Positions 34,009 to 43,189 of a stretch of DNA of 64,000 bases are shown here, in pieces. Source of the DNA: GCA-2733415 sp049614485 (GTDB lineage Bacteria > Bacteroidota > Bacteroidia > Flavobacteriales > Flavobacteriaceae). Each line of letters begins with the position of its first letter. The first letter of the stretch is position 1. The stretch covers positions 29,352-93,351 of the forward strand of contig JBMZDR010000009.1 in assembly GCA_049614485.1 (NCBI GenBank), written 5' to 3'. The notes under the pieces are model-generated. The model did not search any database and was not told the origin of the DNA. It worked only from the letters and a program-made list of their open reading frames with translations. A program made the translations under genes and the position numbers.

Positions 34009-35151
34009 ATGAAAATTCTATTAATTGGAGAATACAATAGCTTGCATCGTTTTTTAAAAGATGGGCTTATCAAACTAGGACATGATGCTATTGTTATTGG
34101 GCTAAACGATGGTTTTAAAAAAGTAGATGTTGATATAGAAATTTACAATTATTTTGAGAGTAATTGGTTTTTAAAACTCCTAAGAAAAGTAACCAAAAAA
34201 CTATTCAAAATTGATTTGTATTCTATATCTGTGTGGCAACAAATCAAAGTACTGAAATCACAATTATCTGGTTATGATATTGTTCAATTTATTAATGAAA
34301 CACCGTTTCAATGCAGTGCATCTATTGAAACCAAAATATTTAATTTAATATTAAACTCAAATAAAAAAGTATTCTTGTCATCATGCGGTGATGATCACAT
34401 CAGTATTTCATATGCTGACAAACAACTTCCGCGCTATTCTATACTTTCACCATATTTTGACAACAAAGTTTCAAAAGAACATTTTTCATATTCTTATAAA
34501 TATTTAAAGCCTGAATTTATAAAACTTCACTTGCATATATTTAAATATATTAATGGTGTAATTGCTTCAGATTTAGATTATCATTTCCCCCTTAAGGACC
34601 ATCCTAAATATTTAGGTATGGTTCCTAACCCAATTAAATTAGATGAATTTGCCTACCAACTACCAGCAATAGAAAAACAGATTATTATATTTCATGGTAT
34701 CAATTCACATAATTATTTGAAAAAAGGAAATGACATTTTTGAAGAAGCTTTAGATATCATTACATCAAAATACCCTAATAAAGTTGAACTAATTACTGTT
34801 AGAAGTCTACCGTATAAAGAATACATTAACTCTTATAATAGAGCACATATATTATTAGATCAAGTTTATGCTTATGATCAAGGTTTTAATGCTTTGGAAG
34901 CTATGGCTAAAGGTAAAGTAGTGTTTACTGGTGCTGAAAAAGAATGGTCAGATTGGTATAATGTGGAGAAAGATACCATTGCAATTAATGCATTGCCAGA
35001 TGCAAAAGCTATTGCAGAAAAACTAGAATGGCTGATTTTAAATCCGAACAAGATTATTGAAATTTCTAAAAACGCAAGGACATTTGTTAAAAAAGAACAC
35101 TATTACATACAATCTGCAGAGTCTTATTTAAATAAGTGGCTGAATAACTAA
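34009..35151 (+). CDS. Glycosyltransferase, GT4/GT-B type
   Basis: A 380-residue GT-B fold transferase. The N-terminus MKILLIGEYNSLHRFLKDGLIKLGHD is the first Rossmann strand and helix. The C-terminal domain has PNPIKLDEFAYQ and HILLDQVYAYDQGFNALEAMAKGKVVF, with the E-x7-E-like motif (GFNALEAMAKGK) that binds the nucleotide sugar in GT4 enzymes. It is a single gene, divergent from the GT2-like gene at 33984 with only 24 bases between starts. It overlaps the convergent flippase gene by 4 bases at its 3' end. Confidence 0.85.
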   Translation: MKILLIGEYNSLHRFLKDGLIKLGHDAIVIGLNDGFKKVDVDIEIYNYFESNWFLKLLRKVTKKLFKIDLYSISVWQQIKVLKSQLSGYDIVQFINETPFQCSASIETKIFNLILNSNKKVFLSSCGDDHISISYADKQLPRYSILSPYFDNKVSKEHFSYSYKYLKPEFIKLHLHIFKYINGVIASDLDYHFPLKDHPKYLGMVPNPIKLDEFAYQLPAIEKQIIIFHGINSHNYLKKGNDIFEEALDIITSKYPNKVELITVRSLPYKEYINSYNRAHILLDQVYAYDQGFNALEAMAKGKVVFTGAEKEWSDWYNVEKDTIAINALPDAKAIAEKLEWLILNPNKIIEISKNARTFVKKEHYYIQSAESYLNKWLNN

Positions 35152-36443
35152 TCACTTATTTCATGATTGCCAAACAAATGCTTTCTCAGTAATATTACTA
35201 CAACACTAAAATATATAATATATCTTATAAAATGTGCTAAAACAATTCCTTCTGCCCCCATTGTTTTTATTAGAGACACTGAAAAAGTATAAAATAATAT
35301 TAATGAAATTAACTCTGTGATGATAAACTGCTTAACCATTTTTTTTGCTAAAAACTGGTGCGCAACTATAATAGATGCTATTTTAACAAAATCACCCAAT
35401 AACTGCCATTTAAATAATGGCTTCATCTCTAAAAACTCTTTACCATGTGTTAGTAGTATTACCCAGTCTTTTAAAATGAAAATTAAAATCATACCAACCC
35501 CAAACAACGGCAAGAGTGTTTTATATATATTAACTACTTCTTTTCTAAAATCTATACTATTTTGGATATTAGAAAATTTAGGGATGACATACAGTGTTAA
35601 AATGGCTGAAGAAAACATTAAGTATTGTCGTGATAAGTTTGTCATGGATGTCCAATAACCTGCATCTGTTTCATTTATCTGATTTTTTAAATGCCCTCGC
35701 AAATCTATTTCAACATAATTACCCAATAAAGTAGCAACAAAAGACATTACTGTAAAGCCTAATAACTTTTTCCAATACGATAAGTTAAATGATAACTTTT
35801 TATAATCTAAATACTCTAATAACGTTTTTGAAAAAAAGTAAAAAAGAATTATAAACTGTATAATTGGTAATACGGCAATAGCAAAAAGCGCACCATTTAA
35901 CTGTTTATAATATAACAATGTGAGTAACAAAACAACACCTATAGTGTAGCTAATCAGCTCTATTTTAACAAACTTTTTATATGCCGAAAGTCCATTGACA
36001 ACACCATTTACAATTCTATTCATTGCAATAAACGGTACAGCTAATGCTAATACTTTAAAAACAAACGTAAAGTCATTAGTCTTTGAAAATAATAAATCAT
36101 TCCAATAAGTCGCGCCAAAAAACAAAACACAGAACGAAATAATACTTAAACAAAATATAAGTGCAAATGTTGTTGAAAACAACTTCAATAATTCGTTTTT
36201 ATTTTCTTTATGTTCGGCAACATATTTTACAACTCCATTGAACATTCCTAATGTAGAAAATGACTGAATCATAGGAATCATATTCCTTAAGTCACCAATA
36301 AAAGCAACTCCAGCCGGCCCTAATTTCTCAGCTACTATTCGTTGAGACACTAAACCTAACAGTGTTTTAATAGCAATACCTCCAGAGTTTAATGAAGTAA
36401 TCTTTAACAACAAATTATCTTTTATGAATGCTGGTATTTTCAA
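35148..36443 (-). CDS. O-antigen/lipid-linked oligosaccharide flippase (Wzx/WzxE-like)
   Basis: A 431-residue MOP-superfamily membrane transporter with about 12-14 hydrophobic helices. The N-terminus LLGLVSQRIVAEKLGPAGVAFIGDLRN resembles WzxE, the flippase for enterobacterial common antigen, whose repeat also contains a dTDP-derived acetamido sugar. It would turn lipid-linked glycan units to the periplasmic face. The start is TTG, immediately after the TAA of the aminotransferase gene (TAATTG); the next in-frame ATG is 54 codons later and would delete the first helix. It is the last gene of the FemAB-DegT-Wzx unit. Confidence 0.87.
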   Translation of the reverse strand: MKIPAFIKDNLLLKITSLNSGGIAIKTLLGLVSQRIVAEKLGPAGVAFIGDLRNMIPMIQSFSTLGMFNGVVKYVAEHKENKNELLKLFSTTFALIFCLSIISFCVLFFGATYWNDLLFSKTNDFTFVFKVLALAVPFIAMNRIVNGVVNGLSAYKKFVKIELISYTIGVVLLLTLLYYKQLNGALFAIAVLPIIQFIILFYFFSKTLLEYLDYKKLSFNLSYWKKLLGFTVMSFVATLLGNYVEIDLRGHLKNQINETDAGYWTSMTNLSRQYLMFSSAILTLYVIPKFSNIQNSIDFRKEVVNIYKTLLPLFGVGMILIFILKDWVILLTHGKEFLEMKPLFKWQLLGDFVKIASIIVAHQFLAKKMVKQFIITELISLILFYTFSVSLIKTMGAEGIVLAHFIRYIIYFSVVVILLRKHLFGNHEISD

Positions 36444-37544
36444 TTAAAATTGATTTATAATTGAAACAATATGTTCAGTGTCTTCAATTGATTGAACTGG
36501 ACTAATTGGCAAGCTCAATACTTCATTATGCAAAAGCTCTGTGTTTGGAAAGTTTAAATTCGAAAACTCCTTTAAAGCCATTTGCTTATGTGGTGGAGTA
36601 GGATAATGTATAACTGTTTCAATGTTGTTTTTAAGCATGTATTTTTGTAATTCATCTCTTTTAGAAGATTTAATCACAAACACATGAAATACATGGCTTT
36701 TAGAATTATCATACTGTGGCAGAACAATTTTGGCATTATTTATATGTTTTAAATAGCACTTTGCAATCATTCTTCGCCGTTCATTATCAGCATCTAATTC
36801 TTTTAACTTTATTGATAAAAATGCCGCTTGTAATTCATCTAAACGAGAATTAACCCCTTTAAGATCATTTATGTATTTTGATGATGTTCCATAATTTCTA
36901 AGCTTGTTAACCACGGTATTTAACGCAAGATCATTTGTAGTTATCGCACCACCATCACCTAACGCCCCAAGGTTTTTACTTGGATAAAAACTAAATGCAG
37001 CGGCATCAGATAGGTTACCCGAAGTTAGTTTCGTATCATCCATTGCACCATGTGCCTGTGCAGCATCTTCAACTACTAATAAATTTTCATTTTTAGCAAA
37101 AGCTGTTATCGCTTTCATTTCTACAAGTTCCCCATAAAGATGAACCACAAGGATAGCTTTAGTTTTAGGCGTTATATACTGCTCTATATCAGAAGTGGTA
37201 ATGTTATAATTTCCTTCAGACACATCAACTAATACTGGTTTTAATCCAGAATTAATAATCCCCAGAATTGATGCGATATATGTGTTTGCCGGCACAATAA
37301 CTTCATCTCCTTCATTAAGTTTTCCTAACTCTAAATAACCTTTAAAAATTAATTCGATAGCATCTAACCCACTTGCAACGCCAGTGCAATATCTAGTACC
37401 ACAGTATGTAGCAAACTCTAACTCAAAAGCAGATAAGTAAGGGCCTAAAACGCATTGTCCTTTATTTAAAAAGTCAGAAAATGCAGCTTTAAATTTAGTT
37501 TCAAAACGTGCGTTTATTTTTTGAACATCTAAAAATTGTATCAT
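36444..37544 (-). CDS. fdtB: DegT/DnrJ/EryC1/StrS sugar aminotransferase (FdtB-like)
   Basis: A 366-residue PLP-dependent nucleotide-sugar aminotransferase. The PLP lysine is Lys190 in FSFYPSKNLGALGDGGA, preceded by the cofactor-binding VVEDAAQAHGA. VGKLNEGDEVIVPANTYIAS is the usual N-terminal family signature. With an FdtA-like isomerase nearby, it probably makes dTDP-3-amino-3,6-dideoxy sugar. Its ATG overlaps the stop of the upstream FemAB/GNAT-like gene by 4 bases, and the flippase start follows its stop directly, so the three are tightly coupled. Confidence 0.88.
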   Translation of the reverse strand: MIQFLDVQKINARFETKFKAAFSDFLNKGQCVLGPYLSAFELEFATYCGTRYCTGVASGLDAIELIFKGYLELGKLNEGDEVIVPANTYIASILGIINSGLKPVLVDVSEGNYNITTSDIEQYITPKTKAILVVHLYGELVEMKAITAFAKNENLLVVEDAAQAHGAMDDTKLTSGNLSDAAAFSFYPSKNLGALGDGGAITTNDLALNTVVNKLRNYGTSSKYINDLKGVNSRLDELQAAFLSIKLKELDADNERRRMIAKCYLKHINNAKIVLPQYDNSKSHVFHVFVIKSSKRDELQKYMLKNNIETVIHYPTPPHKQMALKEFSNLNFPNTELLHNEVLSLPISPVQSIEDTEHIVSIINQF

Positions 37545-38569
37545 TTCAAGTCTAATTTTAATGATTCTCCAATTTTAGTAGCCACATTGTAGGTATTTGC
37601 TACAAAACTCCTCGCGCCACATCCTTCTTTCCAAAAAACCAATCCTTGATTTATCACTGATCCATTATCTTCACTGGATATATTGAAATCAAAATAACGT
37701 TTATCTTTTCGGTAATGATTTATGATATAGTCATATAATAAATCTAAACTTCCGTATTTATTTTTATCACCGTTTCCTGAAACATATTGAGGGTGGATTG
37801 TTGTTTTCGTTAAAAAAACAGTAGACCCAGCAACCAATTTATTATCTTTATAAACGTTTACCTGCTTTATATTATCAGGAAACTTTTTAGAAAGCTGAGT
37901 AATTTCTGGTAATGTATGAACAGGGTTTACATTGTGTTTTTTGTTCAAATTTGGAATAAGTATTTCATTCCAAAAAGTATCATAATTAGCTTCTACTTTT
38001 AAAGTTAAGCCATGCCTTTTCGCTTTATTAATTCCCTCTCTTCTATTTTTTTTAAATTTTAGTTGATGGTTGTAATCAATTACCATTAAAACATCACGTG
38101 TGATTAGTTTTGCATTTGATTTAAATAAAAAATACTCCAATTCATCCGAAGGCAATTGGTTATAAAACGTTGGAATAACTTTAACGGTTAATGATTCTAT
38201 ACCATTTTGGTGCAAATAGATCAACATTGATTTATATATCTCAAATGCATCTAGTAACGTCGTATTATCTTGAAATACTATACCCCCATAGGTCAACCCT
38301 TGATGAGAATACAGATGATTCCCTTTAATATTTGCTGGCAAAACTGCTACTAACCTTCCCTCATTACAGCACATCAATGACCTGTCTGTAAACCGATCAT
38401 TGTGATAATCCATAAAATCACGATTAAACAAAAAAGTGGCATTTTTAGCAGAAGCTACAAATTCATTCCAACACTGTTTATCTTTTGCAGTATATGTTTT
38501 AATTTCTATCAAAAAAGGAATCTTATTAAGGAGTAAAAATAGTGTTTTTTTAACTGAACACCTCATCAT
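37541..38569 (-). CDS. FemAB/GNAT-like acyltransferase
   Basis: A 342-residue protein of the FemAB-like GNAT superfamily. A central domain has FKKNRREGINKAKRHGLTLKVE (typical of FemAB-like proteins) and the C-terminal half carries KQVNVYKDNKLVAGSTVFLT with GSLDLLYDYIINHYRKDKRYFDFNIS (acyl-CoA or aminoacyl transfer fold). The first 22 residues (MMRCSVKKTLFLLLNKIPFLIE) look loosely hydrophobic, and the domain itself starts near KTYTAKDKQCW, so the true start could be slightly downstream. In this operon it is a candidate for N-acylating the amino sugar made by the DegT enzyme (FdtC role), although FdtC is not normally of this fold; this is an inference. Confidence 0.75.
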   Translation of the reverse strand: MMRCSVKKTLFLLLNKIPFLIEIKTYTAKDKQCWNEFVASAKNATFLFNRDFMDYHNDRFTDRSLMCCNEGRLVAVLPANIKGNHLYSHQGLTYGGIVFQDNTTLLDAFEIYKSMLIYLHQNGIESLTVKVIPTFYNQLPSDELEYFLFKSNAKLITRDVLMVIDYNHQLKFKKNRREGINKAKRHGLTLKVEANYDTFWNEILIPNLNKKHNVNPVHTLPEITQLSKKFPDNIKQVNVYKDNKLVAGSTVFLTKTTIHPQYVSGNGDKNKYGSLDLLYDYIINHYRKDKRYFDFNISSEDNGSVINQGLVFWKEGCGARSFVANTYNVATKIGESLKLDLK

Positions 38570-38635
38570 TACACAAAGGGATTATATTCATTTATATTTT
38601 GTTTGTATATTGACAAAAAATAAAATTTCATAATC

Positions 38636-39172
38636 ATGCAAAAAATAGCGTTCACATTACTTTTCTTAACCTCAATATTAACGAGTAAAGCTCAAAATTT
38701 ACCTGTTGATGCAAAATCTGGTAAAATTACATTTATGAAAACTGTAGATGCTAACGGATTAACATCTCAGCAATTGTATGATATTGCTAAAGAATGGGGT
38801 GGAGATAAAAACTACACTATAGAAGAAGATAAACCAGGAGAAAAAATAACGTTTAAAGCAACTTCAGAAATTGAATACCCCATAACTAAAAGTGCTGAAA
38901 AACAAAAAGGTACTGTTCATTTCAAGTTTCAATTAGGTGCTAAAGAAGGGAAATACCGTTACATATTTACTAATTTTGAACACAAAGGAAACCCAGATGA
39001 TGCTGGGGCTTTGGAAGATGTAGAACCAGACTGTTCATTTACAAAAATCTCTATCCGTGGTTGGACTGTTTTAAAGAAAGACACACACAAAAAAATGTTA
39101 ATTTTAATTGATGAATTAACTAAAAAAATAACTGCTGAACAAAATGACCCAACCAAAAACGACGATTGGTAG
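38636..39172 (+). CDS. Exported DUF4468-type protein
   Basis: A 178-residue exported protein with signal peptide MQKIAFTLLFLTSILTSKAQ. The mature part follows the DUF4468 pattern, a TBP-like fold common in Bacteroidota: GKITFMKTVDANGLTSQQLYDIAKEWG, then KITFKATSEIEYP and GTVHFKFQLGAKEGKYRYIFTNFEHKG. No catalytic residues are suggested and no function is established for the family. It is single-gene and convergent with the nitronate monooxygenase-like gene, with a strong bidirectional terminator between them. Confidence 0.8.
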   Translation: MQKIAFTLLFLTSILTSKAQNLPVDAKSGKITFMKTVDANGLTSQQLYDIAKEWGGDKNYTIEEDKPGEKITFKATSEIEYPITKSAEKQKGTVHFKFQLGAKEGKYRYIFTNFEHKGNPDDAGALEDVEPDCSFTKISIRGWTVLKKDTHKKMLILIDELTKKITAEQNDPTKNDDW

Positions 39173-39184
39173 GCTATAATTATT

Positions 39185-39228
39185 AAATAAAAAAAAGGAG
39201 TTGTGTTGCAACTCCTTTTTTTTATTTA
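39185..39228. terminator. Bidirectional terminator
   Basis: AAAAAAAAGGAGTTG pairs with CAACTCCTTTTTTTT across a 5-base loop, between two convergent genes. Confidence 0.9.
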
Positions 39229-40167
39229 ATAATTTGAAATTTCTTTTTTCACAATTTCGTATTCGTTAATGATTTCTTTTAAAATAACTGCAGCTGGTTT
39301 TATATCATGTATAAGTCCTGCTATTTGTCCTATTTCAAGTTCTCCTTCTTCCAAATCTCCTTCAAACATACCACGTTTAGCTCTTGCCCTACCTAAAAGT
39401 TCTTTTAATTGCTCAATATTTGGGCTCAATTTATACAGTTCTTGCACATCATTAAAAAATTTATTTTTAACCAATCTTACAGGAGCTAGTTCTTTTAAGG
39501 TCAACTGTGTATCACCATCCTTTGCGCTTACCACAACATCTTTAAAATTTTGATGTGCAGATGATTCTTCACTCGCTACAAATCTACTACCAACCTGTAC
39601 ACCATCCGCTCCTAAAACCATTGTTGCTAACATTCCTCTTCCTGTAGCTATACCTCCAGCTGCAATTAACGGAACTTGAATTGCTTCACGAACCATAGGT
39701 ATTAAAGTAAGAGTTGTTGTTTCCTCTCTTCCATTATGTCCTCCAGCTTCAAACCCTTCAGCTACAATAGCATCAACTCCTGCTAATTCTGCTTTTAATG
39801 CGAACTTAACATTACTCACCACGTGTACAACAATAATCCCACGCTCTTTTAACCAAGAAGTCCATGTTTTTGGATTACCAGCAGATGTAAATACAATTTT
39901 GACATCTTCATCAACAATAATATCCATGATTTCTGTTATGTTAGGATAAAGCATTGGCACATTAACACCAAACGGTTTTGAAGTTGCTTTCTTACACTTT
40001 TGAATGTGTTCACGTAATACATCTGGATACATCGACCCAGCACCAATTAACCCTAAACCACCTGCATTACTTACTGCTGATGCTAATTTCCATCCTGAAT
40101 TCCATATCATTCCAGCCTGAATAACTGGATATTCTATTTTGAATAAATTACATATTTTATTTGCCAT
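39226..40167 (-). CDS. Nitronate monooxygenase / 2-nitropropane dioxygenase-like flavoprotein
   Basis: A 313-residue FMN-dependent TIM-barrel enzyme. VIQAGMIWNSGWKLASAVSNAGGLGLIGAG is the N-terminal FMN-binding segment, AEGFEAGGHNG the active-site loop with its conserved His, and PLIAAGGIATGRGMLATMVLGADGVQVGSRF the phosphate-binding C-terminal part. The family includes nitronate monooxygenase and the related enoyl-ACP reductase FabK; the FabK-like sequences share much of this pattern, so an enoyl reductase role cannot be excluded. It begins 68 bases downstream of the stop of the subtilase gene, with a terminator between them. Confidence 0.85.
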   Translation of the reverse strand: MANKICNLFKIEYPVIQAGMIWNSGWKLASAVSNAGGLGLIGAGSMYPDVLREHIQKCKKATSKPFGVNVPMLYPNITEIMDIIVDEDVKIVFTSAGNPKTWTSWLKERGIIVVHVVSNVKFALKAELAGVDAIVAEGFEAGGHNGREETTTLTLIPMVREAIQVPLIAAGGIATGRGMLATMVLGADGVQVGSRFVASEESSAHQNFKDVVVSAKDGDTQLTLKELAPVRLVKNKFFNDVQELYKLSPNIEQLKELLGRARAKRGMFEGDLEEGELEIGQIAGLIHDIKPAAVILKEIINEYEIVKKEISNY

Positions 40168-40178
40168 AATTTTAAATA

Positions 40179-40209
40179 AAAAAACCTTTCCGCAAGATAC
40201 GGAAAGGTT
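40179..40209 (-). terminator. Terminator of the subtilase gene
   Basis: On the minus strand AACCTTTCCG pairs with CGGAAAGGTT across a 7-base loop, followed by a T7 tract. Confidence 0.85.
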
Positions 40210-40234
40210 CAGTATAACAAACTATTTATAGTAA

Positions 40235-41872
40235 TTACTCTTTTATAATTTTGATTGTTTTAGATTCAGAATTAAATGTCACTTTCGCAAAATAGACACC
40301 ACTATTAAGAGCGCTCATGTCAATCATGTTTTTAGTTTTATTAACTTTCTTTTCAAGTACTTTTTTACCCAACACATCAAAAACAATAACAGTAGCAATT
40401 TTAACATCATTTACAAACTTGACATGTATAACATCTTTTGTAGGATTCGGATATACTGAAAATTCTACTTGCAACTCTTGAGTATTGACATTAAGCGTTT
40501 GTGCTAGCTCAAGGTTTGGAATTCCATACCCTAAAGTATAATTTGGCGTAGAGTAAATTGACGCTGACTCTTTTACATATTGTATTATTTCTGCATTAGT
40601 TGCGTTTGGCAAAGCTTGCCACAAACAGGCTATTCCTCCAGTTAGTAATGGAGAGGCATATGAAGTTCCGTCTCCTGATGCTATATTTCCAGATGTATTG
40701 ATATAAAAAGCTCCTTGCCCTTGAACACTTACATCGGGTTTAATTCTATTATCAGTTGTTGGACCTCTTGAACTAAATGATGCATAGGTTCCAGAATTAT
40801 TAACAGCTCCTACAGACAATACATTAGGGCCATCTGCCGGAACTAATATTCGTCGCCCCCAAGCAGTATTAGTTCCTGAATTTCCAGCAGAATTAACCAA
40901 AATAATTCCTTTTGAAAAAGCAATTTCTGCCCCTCGAGTTATAAAAGCTGTTGCACCATCTAGATCTGTGGTGTAATCATAATCATATTTTGTTTCATCA
41001 AAGTACGAATAACCTAAAGACGTGTTAATCAAATCAACACCAACATAATCGGCTTGTTCTGCTGCCATAACCCAATATGTTTCTTCTGCTGGAGTTTCTG
41101 GAGTAGCATCTTCTGATCTGTACAGATAAAAATCTGCATCTGGTGCAGAACCTATATAGTTTGTAGTTCCATCATAATATCCTGCAATAAATGATAATAC
41201 ATTTGACCCATGGGAATGTCCCGTATAAAAATTACTGGAATTGTTTACAAAATCATACCCGCCTTTTATCTGTCCGTTTGTTCTTATTTTATCAAATCCA
41301 GGATTCGTATCAACGTTAGGAAAACCTGCATCAATGACAGCAATTGTCATTCCTGCTCCTGTGAAGTTTAGCTCATGTAATTTATGAGCATTAAACATTT
41401 CTATTTGATTTTGTGATTGACCATAAGTGTACATCGTACGTAAGGTGTTTTCTTCAGGAAACTTATTTATCCGTACTCGTTCAGTTGGTGTATTTGCAAT
41501 TCCTCCTGAAAAATTTAACGTGTTATCGGCATATTCTATACTGCTAATATATGGGTAGAGTCCGCTTAATGCAGCTATATCTGATTGACTTCCTATAACA
41601 TGTATAGCGTTTAACCATTTTGATGCTCCTACATAAGTAATACCAGCGGTAGTAGATATATCTGTTATATAACTTGGTGTAACCGGCACATCAGAATAAT
41701 CTACACTAATGCCTTGATTTGTTCTTCTGTCTAATGCTTTCTGGGTTAACATTGTTAACGGATTAGCCATATAGCCAGCTACATTTTCTTTACTATCTAA
41801 ATAAACCCATGCGTGTTCTTGAGCTAAAATTATATTTGTAAATAAGCATACTACAAGTAATATTCTTTTCAT
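40235..41872 (-). CDS. T9SS-secreted S8 family serine peptidase
   Basis: A 545-residue secreted subtilisin-type protease. It has a signal peptide (MKRILLVVCLFTNIILAQ), an N-terminal pro-region to about residue 140 and the catalytic domain: Asp181 in VIDAGFP, His221 in HSHGSNVLSF, oxyanion Asn331 in NSAGNSG and Ser404 in GDGTSYASP. All four are intact. The last ~75 residues are a type A T9SS sorting domain (FSVYPNPTKDVIHVKF..., GVYFAKVTF, KTIKIIKE). It is probably a surface or extracellular protease for nutrient protein digestion. It lies 34 bases after mnmA on the same strand and may be co-transcribed with it. Confidence 0.95.
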   Translation of the reverse strand: MKRILLVVCLFTNIILAQEHAWVYLDSKENVAGYMANPLTMLTQKALDRRTNQGISVDYSDVPVTPSYITDISTTAGITYVGASKWLNAIHVIGSQSDIAALSGLYPYISSIEYADNTLNFSGGIANTPTERVRINKFPEENTLRTMYTYGQSQNQIEMFNAHKLHELNFTGAGMTIAVIDAGFPNVDTNPGFDKIRTNGQIKGGYDFVNNSSNFYTGHSHGSNVLSFIAGYYDGTTNYIGSAPDADFYLYRSEDATPETPAEETYWVMAAEQADYVGVDLINTSLGYSYFDETKYDYDYTTDLDGATAFITRGAEIAFSKGIILVNSAGNSGTNTAWGRRILVPADGPNVLSVGAVNNSGTYASFSSRGPTTDNRIKPDVSVQGQGAFYINTSGNIASGDGTSYASPLLTGGIACLWQALPNATNAEIIQYVKESASIYSTPNYTLGYGIPNLELAQTLNVNTQELQVEFSVYPNPTKDVIHVKFVNDVKIATVIVFDVLGKKVLEKKVNKTKNMIDMSALNSGVYFAKVTFNSESKTIKIIKE

Positions 41873-41906
41873 TTTTTTAATATTAACTATTTGTTTTACA
41901 AGTAAT

Positions 41907-43094
41907 TTACGAAATTACTCCTGACCCTACTAATTCATCATTAATGTAAAAAGCGGCAAATTGTCCTTCAGTAATTGCACTTTGTTCTTCTTCAAACTCT
42001 ACATATAAACCATCATTAAACTTATACAATATGGCATTTTGCAATGGCTGGCGATATCTAATACGTGCATTAACTTTTAGCGTTTGCCCGTTTTCTAAAC
42101 TCATGTCTTCTCTTACCCAATGTATTTCTTTGTTTTGAATATACAATGCTTTGCGGAACAACCCTGGATGATTTCCTCCTTGTCCAGTATATATAATATT
42201 AGTTTTAACATCAGTATCTATCACAAAAAGTGGTAATGGTGTTCCCCCTACGGCCAGTCCTTTACGCTGTCCTTTTGTAAAGTAATGCGCTCCTTGGTGC
42301 TCACCTACAATCTTACCATCTGACACATTGTATGTGTTCTTTTTAGACAAGTATGATAATTCTGTTTCTTTATTTTCAAACTTTGGCAAGTCCCTATCAT
42401 ATATTGCATGGTTTTCAGAAACTTCAACAATATCACCTTTTTTTGGCTGTAATTTTTGTTGTAGAAAATCTGGGAGTTTCACTTTCCCTATAAAACACAA
42501 TCCTTGTGAATCTTTTTTATCTGCAGTTACTAAATCTTGTTCAGCTGCAATTTTTCTCACCTCTGGCTTAGTTAATTCACCTATTGGAAATAATGCTTTT
42601 GACAACTGCTCCTGAGATAATTGACACAAAAAGTATGACTGATCTTTATTTGAATCTGCTCCAGCTTTTAATTGATAAATTTCTTTTCCATTCTTTTCAA
42701 TACTATCCTTCCTACAGTAATGTCCTGTTGCTACATAATCTGCTCCAAGATCTAATGCAATTTTTAAAAAAACGTCAAACTTAATTTCTCTATTACATAA
42801 TACGTCAGGGTTTGGCGTACGTCCCATTTCATATTCTTTAAACATGTAATCTACTATCCTATCTTTATATTCAACAGAAAGATCAACGGTTTGAAAAGGA
42901 ATTCCCAACTTTTCTGCAACAAGCATTGCATCATTACTATCATCAAGCCAAGGGCAATCATTAGAAATTGTTACTGAATCATCATGCCAATTTTTCATGA
43001 ACAACCCAATAACCTCATAACCTTGCTCTTTCAATAAATGCGCAGTTACACTTGAGTCTACTCCTCCTGACAAACCAACTATTACTCTCTTCAT
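41907..43094 (-). CDS. mnmA: tRNA-specific 2-thiouridylase
   Basis: A 395-residue MnmA, which inserts sulfur at U34 of tRNA-Lys, -Glu and -Gln. The PP-loop ATP site is GLSGGVDSSV (residues 7-16). The catalytic cysteines are Cys100 in PNPDVLCNREIKFD and Cys200 in SQGLCFIG, both conserved; TGHYCR and DQSYFLCQLSQEQL are further family signatures. Length matches the family. A TAACTTTG -7 box lies 30 bases upstream. The start overlaps nothing and is preceded by the terminator of the MORN-repeat gene. Confidence 0.97.
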   Translation of the reverse strand: MKRVIVGLSGGVDSSVTAHLLKEQGYEVIGLFMKNWHDDSVTISNDCPWLDDSNDAMLVAEKLGIPFQTVDLSVEYKDRIVDYMFKEYEMGRTPNPDVLCNREIKFDVFLKIALDLGADYVATGHYCRKDSIEKNGKEIYQLKAGADSNKDQSYFLCQLSQEQLSKALFPIGELTKPEVRKIAAEQDLVTADKKDSQGLCFIGKVKLPDFLQQKLQPKKGDIVEVSENHAIYDRDLPKFENKETELSYLSKKNTYNVSDGKIVGEHQGAHYFTKGQRKGLAVGGTPLPLFVIDTDVKTNIIYTGQGGNHPGLFRKALYIQNKEIHWVREDMSLENGQTLKVNARIRYRQPLQNAILYKFNDGLYVEFEEEQSAITEGQFAAFYINDELVGSGVIS

Positions 43095-43123
43095 CTTCTT
43101 TTTAACATTTACTTTTAAAGCTG

Positions 43124-43131
43124 CAAAGTTA
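43124..43131 (-). promoter_or_regulatory. mnmA -7 box (TAACTTTG)
   Basis: Exact TAnnTTTG match on the minus strand, 29 bases before the mnmA ATG and just after the terminator of the upstream gene. Confidence 0.6.
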
Positions 43132-43134
43132 CAA

Positions 43135-43168
43135 AATAAAAAAAGTCCGAAACGGACTTTTTATTTGT
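43135..43168 (-). terminator. Terminator after the MORN-repeat gene
   Basis: AAAAAGTCCG pairs with CGGACTTTTT with a 3-base loop. It lies between the stop of the MORN-repeat gene and the mnmA promoter on the minus strand. Confidence 0.85.
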
Positions 43169-43189
43169 AATACAATTTCTACTGATATG

